Assembly (NCBI GenBank): GCA_028701945.1
Contig: JAQVPT010000133.1
Coordinates: 1-9,144 of the forward strand
Length of the DNA stretch: 9,144 nt
Direction: 5' to 3'
DNA from: Bacteroidales bacterium
GTDB taxonomy: Bacteria > Bacteroidota > Bacteroidia > Bacteroidales > ML635J-15
Each line of letters begins with the position of its first letter. The stretch's first letter is position 1. Below the pieces are notes generated by a model. It was not told where the DNA came from. It did no database searches and was given only the letters and a program-made list of their open reading frames with translations. A program made the position numbers and the translations under genes. Shown one piece after another: positions 6,625 through 9,144 of the stretch.

Positions 6625-7093
6625 ATAAACGGAAAACAGAATTGATGATACAGATATCTTTATCGATTTCTGAGATGTTTATTAATGGGGGGATTTTTAA
6701 AAATCTTCTTTTAAAATTGTAATAATTTGTTGTAATATAATCACTTACAACAAATGGGCTTATATGATTATTCAGTTCAATTACCGATTTTTTTGCTATT
6801 TCTGGTGTATCTGAATTTGAAAATAATACATCTAGAGAAATGTATCTGACATTTGCATTATCAAGATGTTTGTCATCATGGCATGAGCAATCGTGTTCAT
6901 GATCGTGTTTATGCTCAGAGCAATCATGTAAATGTTTGTGATTATGTGCGATTTCGCCAAACTCAAAGAAAGCAATTTCTTGTTTTTCGGTATTACAACC
7001 CGAGCAAAAGTATTGTTCGAGAATAAAACCGTTATTACCAATTAATATAATTGTGGCAGTAATAACAGTGAATATGTATTTTACAAATTGCAT
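6623..7093 (-). CDS. His/Cys-rich exported protein, HYC_CC_PP-family-like
   Basis: The 156-residue product begins with a hydrophobic segment (about 5-25) that can act as signal peptide or membrane anchor, then Q27-Y-F-C30-S-G-C33. Residues 50-76 are a metal-ligand cluster: His at 50, 52, 54, 56, 61, 63, 65, 67, 72 and 76, and Cys at 58, 69 and 71. The C-terminal part has I134-P-P136 and ends ICIINSVFRL. As I recall it, the HYC_CC_PP family has an H-Y-C motif after the signal, a Cys pair, a Pro pair and a C-terminal N-C-V-F-R-I, so this looks like a diverged member with QYFC in place of HYC. It is the first gene of the operon with the TonB receptor and HMA genes. A periplasmic metal-binding or sensing role is inferred from composition and context only; no enzymatic motif is seen. 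Confidence 0.72.
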   Translation of the reverse strand: MQFVKYIFTVITATIILIGNNGFILEQYFCSGCNTEKQEIAFFEFGEIAHNHKHLHDCSEHKHDHEHDCSCHDDKHLDNANVRYISLDVLFSNSDTPEIAKKSVIELNNHISPFVVSDYITTNYYNFKRRFLKIPPLINISEIDKDICIINSVFRL

Positions 7094-7097
7094 TATG

Positions 7098-7131
7098 CAA
7101 AAATATGAATTTTTACTGAATGAATAACAAA
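7098..7131 (-). promoter_or_regulatory. Promoter of the metal operon
   Basis: On the minus strand, TTTG (7131-7128) and TATTTTTG (7105-7098) are separated by 22 bases. This fits the Bacteroidota pattern of a -33 TTTG and a -7 TAnnTTTG with a 17-23 base spacer. The box ends four bases before the ATG at 7093, so the transcript would have almost no leader. Confidence 0.55.
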
Positions 7132-7184
7132 AAAGGTAAAAAAATGTTTGATCAGTTCAATTAGCAAATGCGATTTTATTTTTC

Positions 7185-7198
7185 AAATGATTTCATTT
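7185..7198. promoter_or_regulatory. Possible operator palindrome in the divergent spacer
   Basis: AAATGA and TCATTT form a perfect 6-bp inverted repeat separated by TT. The site lies between the two divergent promoters, 48-61 bases before the mntP start. It does not match a regulator box that I can name, and short AT-rich palindromes arise by chance. Confidence 0.2.
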
Positions 7199-7210
7199 AC
7201 CCAAATATTA

Positions 7211-7243
7211 TTTGCATTTTTGTCATGTATGCTATTAGTTTTG
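7211..7243 (+). promoter_or_regulatory. Promoter of mntP
   Basis: TTTG at 7211-7214 and TAGTTTTG at 7236-7243 have a 21-base spacer, a good match to the Bacteroidota -33/-7 arrangement. The box ends two bases before the ATG at 7246. Its location inside the longer open frame that starts at 7168 supports the shorter mntP start. Confidence 0.6.
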
Positions 7244-7245
7244 TA

Positions 7246-7824
7246 ATGAATGAATTATTTTCAATTTTGCTTATTGCCATTGGTCTTTCGATGGATAGTC
7301 TGACAGTTTCTATAGCTGCATCATCATCCTGTGCGAAGCAGACTAATTTCATTTTGATACGATTTGCTTTTATTTTGGGATTTATTCAGGCAACTTTTAC
7401 AATTGCAGGTTGGGCCGCAGGTGCAGAACTTGTTAAACATTTTCAGGCTTATGATCATTGGATAGCTTTTGTTTTATTGCTAATAATTGGTGGCAAAATG
7501 CTATACGAGGGGATAAAACATCGGAAATTAGAAAACAAACCGAAAATAAATATGAATAATATTTTTGTAGTTGCTGGTTTGGGTGTGGCTACAAGCATTG
7601 ATGCAGCAATTGTTGGACTTAGTTTGTCTTTTGTTGGATTAAATATTTGGTTGTCTGCCTTTATTATTTTGATAGTTACTTTTATTTTTTCTTATATCGG
7701 GTTGTATAGTGGCTCGTTTATCAAGCAAAAGTTAAGGATATTGCCGATAGAAATAATCGGTGGAGTTTTTTTGATTGCTATTGGAACGAAAGTCCTTATA
7801 GAGCATCTGATAAATGGTTGTTGA
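7246..7824 (+). CDS. mntP: Manganese efflux pump MntP-type membrane protein
   Basis: The 192-residue inner-membrane protein has six predicted helices in two related halves of three. The first half opens with IAIGLSMDSLTVSIAAS (D17) and the second with GLGVATSIDAAIVGLSLSF (D119), the paired GLSMD and ATSID motifs of MntP (formerly DUF204). The acidic residues in these helices are needed for Mn(II) export in E. coli MntP. A hydrophilic loop (about 90-104) links the halves. The frame is open from an ATG at 7168, but ATG 7246 is preferred: it gives the usual family length and N-terminus, and a promoter covers 7211-7243. No leader is available for a yybP-ykoY manganese riboswitch. It is divergent from the TonB/HMA operon, suggesting shared metal-linked control. 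Substrate other than Mn cannot be excluded. Confidence 0.88.
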   Translation: MNELFSILLIAIGLSMDSLTVSIAASSSCAKQTNFILIRFAFILGFIQATFTIAGWAAGAELVKHFQAYDHWIAFVLLLIIGGKMLYEGIKHRKLENKPKINMNNIFVVAGLGVATSIDAAIVGLSLSFVGLNIWLSAFIILIVTFIFSYIGLYSGSFIKQKLRILPIEIIGGVFLIAIGTKVLIEHLINGC

Positions 7825-7845
7825 AGTGAATAAAACCTTGTCTTT

Positions 7846-7945
7846 GAACTTTTAGCTACGCTTCGACGCACTGAGTTGTACTGAACCTGTCGAAGTAAGC
7901 CACGTCGAAGTGAGTGATCTCGAAAACTCAGTTTTTACGAAACAC
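7846..7945 (-). repeat. Dispersed intergenic repeat, copy R2
   Basis: This is the inverted partner of 2291-2385. The core 7887-7914 equals the R1 core at 27 of 28 bases. R2 keeps the arms: CTTCGAC (7861-7867) can pair with GTCGAAG at 7889-7895 or at 7904-7910. An outer ACTGAGT (7870-7876) / ACTCAGT (7926-7932) pair is followed by a five-T run. It fills most of the spacer between the convergent mntP and permease genes. No open frame is supported, so it is most likely a small non-coding mobile or REP-like element. Confidence 0.8.
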
Positions 7946-7960
7946 TATATAACAAAGCCG

Positions 7961-9144
7961 TTAGTAAACAATTTTTTTAATTTGAGTGCGAACCATTAAC
8001 AATAATAAACCGACTATAATTACTACAAATCCAGCTCCCGGAATGATAATATTTGTTATAACAGTATTAAATTTCTCGTAACCTAATAATAATAAATTAG
8101 AGCTGTAAAAGTCTCTGAAAACAAAAAGTGGCACCAAGGCAACAGTAAAACTTATGACAAAAAATAACACAAGCATTATGTTGTATGGTAGCGAAATATT
8201 ATTGATAGTATAACCTAACATACTCAACTTTCGAATATTCTCATTGTTTCGATAAAGCAAGAGCTGCACAGAAATAAACATTAATGCAAAAGCTAGACTT
8301 ATTATTATTAAACCAATAATCAATACAATTGAAGTAGTAACTTTCAAAAAAGCGAGTGCTTTACTATTACTCAATTGATTTTTGTTTACATCATAGTTAT
8401 GCTCATCAAAGTACTTAAATAAATCTGGACTTGAAGGGTCATTGGCGACTACAATTAGTCTCCCTGGTTTAGGGTCAATGTCGGTTCCAAAATTCTGATT
8501 TCCCCATTTAATAAAATCTTCGGGAACTAAGATTGTATTAATTCGGTCGGAGAAACCAATAATTCGAGTTTCAAACTTTTGTCTTTTACCATGCCCTTGT
8601 ATCATTATTGTAAATTTGACCAAACCCGCTCCTTCTTCGGAAACCTGAGGCAAGTTTTGACTTGGAGCAAAACCAAAATTATAGAGATTTAAATAAGTTT
8701 TGGGTAAAATAGCTGGAATAAAATCAGAATTTTCTTCCCACTTCCAATTTGCATAATTTACATCAATATAATTATCAGGAACCGCTTCAAGAAATAAGTC
8801 ACTATAAAAACCCGATAGTGGACCATCATTTTCAGTAAAAGCACTTATTGTAAATGAGCAAGTAGAAAACTCAGCAACATCTTTAATATAGACTTCATTA
8901 CGCAAGTTTTCGATTTCAGCTTTAGTAAATAGCGGCTTAGAAACGGTGTCTGATTTAAGCTGACTATAAGTGTCGGTAAGTTTTATTTTTTTATTAATAA
9001 TAATATATTCATCTTTCCAAAAGCTTTCTTTATCCTCAAAAACTGGTTTGACATCAAGATAAAACGACAAGGCTCCCATCAAGATGCAGAGTCCCAACAT
9101 AATACCAAGAAAAGTTCCTGCCATTTGCCCGGGTTTGATATTAC
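7961..9144 (-). CDS. ABC transporter permease, FtsX/MacB-like, 5'-truncated by the window edge
   Basis: The frame stays open past the ATG at 9124 to the window edge. The six upstream codons read NIKPGQ before MAGTFLGI, so the true start lies outside and about 10-20 residues are missing. In residues counted from that ATG, there is a membrane helix at about 3-23, a large extracytoplasmic domain (about 24-262), and helices near 265-287, 313-335 and 356-378. This four-helix layout with one big loop after the first helix is that of FtsX/MacB permeases. A cytoplasmic coupling segment YRNNENIRKLSMLGYT (291-306) sits after the second helix. Motifs such as FYLDVKPVF, LFLEAVPDNY and RINTILVP recall a conserved Bacteroidota permease family of unknown substrate. 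The ATPase partner is probably encoded just upstream, beyond 9144. Such systems move lipoproteins, peptides or drugs or work as mechanotransmitters; which applies is not known. Confidence 0.85.
   Translation of the reverse strand, partial: NIKPGQMAGTFLGIMLGLCILMGALSFYLDVKPVFEDKESFWKDEYIIINKKIKLTDTYSQLKSDTVSKPLFTKAEIENLRNEVYIKDVAEFSTCSFTISAFTENDGPLSGFYSDLFLEAVPDNYIDVNYANWKWEENSDFIPAILPKTYLNLYNFGFAPSQNLPQVSEEGAGLVKFTIMIQGHGKRQKFETRIIGFSDRINTILVPEDFIKWGNQNFGTDIDPKPGRLIVVANDPSSPDLFKYFDEHNYDVNKNQLSNSKALAFLKVTTSIVLIIGLIIISLAFALMFISVQLLLYRNNENIRKLSMLGYTINNISLPYNIMLVLFFVISFTVALVPLFVFRDFYSSNLLLLGYEKFNTVITNIIIPGAGFVVIIVGLLLLMVRTQIKKIVY

Noticed and set aside
6832..7041. Second small gene overlapping the His-rich gene on the same strand
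   Set aside because: It is a shadow frame without motifs; the main frame has the signal segment, His cluster and family-like C-terminus.
7168..7245. 26-codon N-terminal extension of mntP
   Set aside because: The mntP promoter lies inside it, and family members start at the position of ATG 7246.

Overview
The window looks like a chromosomal segment of a low-GC member of the Bacteroidota. The protein families point that way: a TonB-dependent receptor with a carboxypeptidase-like N-terminal domain, an HYC_CC_PP-like small protein and a Bacteroidota-type FtsX/MacB permease. Several genes also carry the TAnnTTTG promoter element of this phylum, and no Shine-Dalgarno sequences are evident. I cannot place it to genus.

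Left part (1-3562): the first 57 codons of a histidine ammonia-lyase-like gene run off the left edge on the minus strand. A thioredoxin gene (minus) with a strong hairpin terminator follows. Next come two plus-strand tRNA-maturation genes: a class II CCA-adding-type nucleotidyltransferase with an HD domain, which begins with TTG, and tRNA 2-selenouridine synthase (mnmH). About 100 bp of dispersed repeat (copy R1) sits directly on the stop codon of the nucleotidyltransferase gene, between the two.

Middle part (3563-7245): a structured spacer and a bidirectional terminator (12-bp stem) are followed by a minus-strand three-gene set that reads as a metal-handling operon. In transcription order it encodes a His/Cys-rich exported protein related to the HYC_CC_PP family, a 738-residue TonB-dependent receptor with an adjacent Cys-Cys pair in its plug, and a secreted heavy-metal-associated (HMA) protein. 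The HMA protein ends in five 27-bp tandem repeats that place a cysteine every nine residues.

Right part (7246-9144): an mntP-type manganese efflux pump gene is divergent from the operon, and its best start is the ATG at 7246. A second, inverted copy of the repeat (R2) lies between mntP and a convergent FtsX-like ABC transporter permease that runs off the right edge.

The main points of interest are the compact divergent metal locus, the periodic cysteine tail, the paired dispersed repeat R1/R2, and TAnnTTTG promoter boxes placed only 2-5 bases before three start codons, which suggests leaderless or nearly leaderless mRNAs. I saw no CRISPR array, tRNA, rRNA, transposase or phage gene, and no convincing wholly new system.
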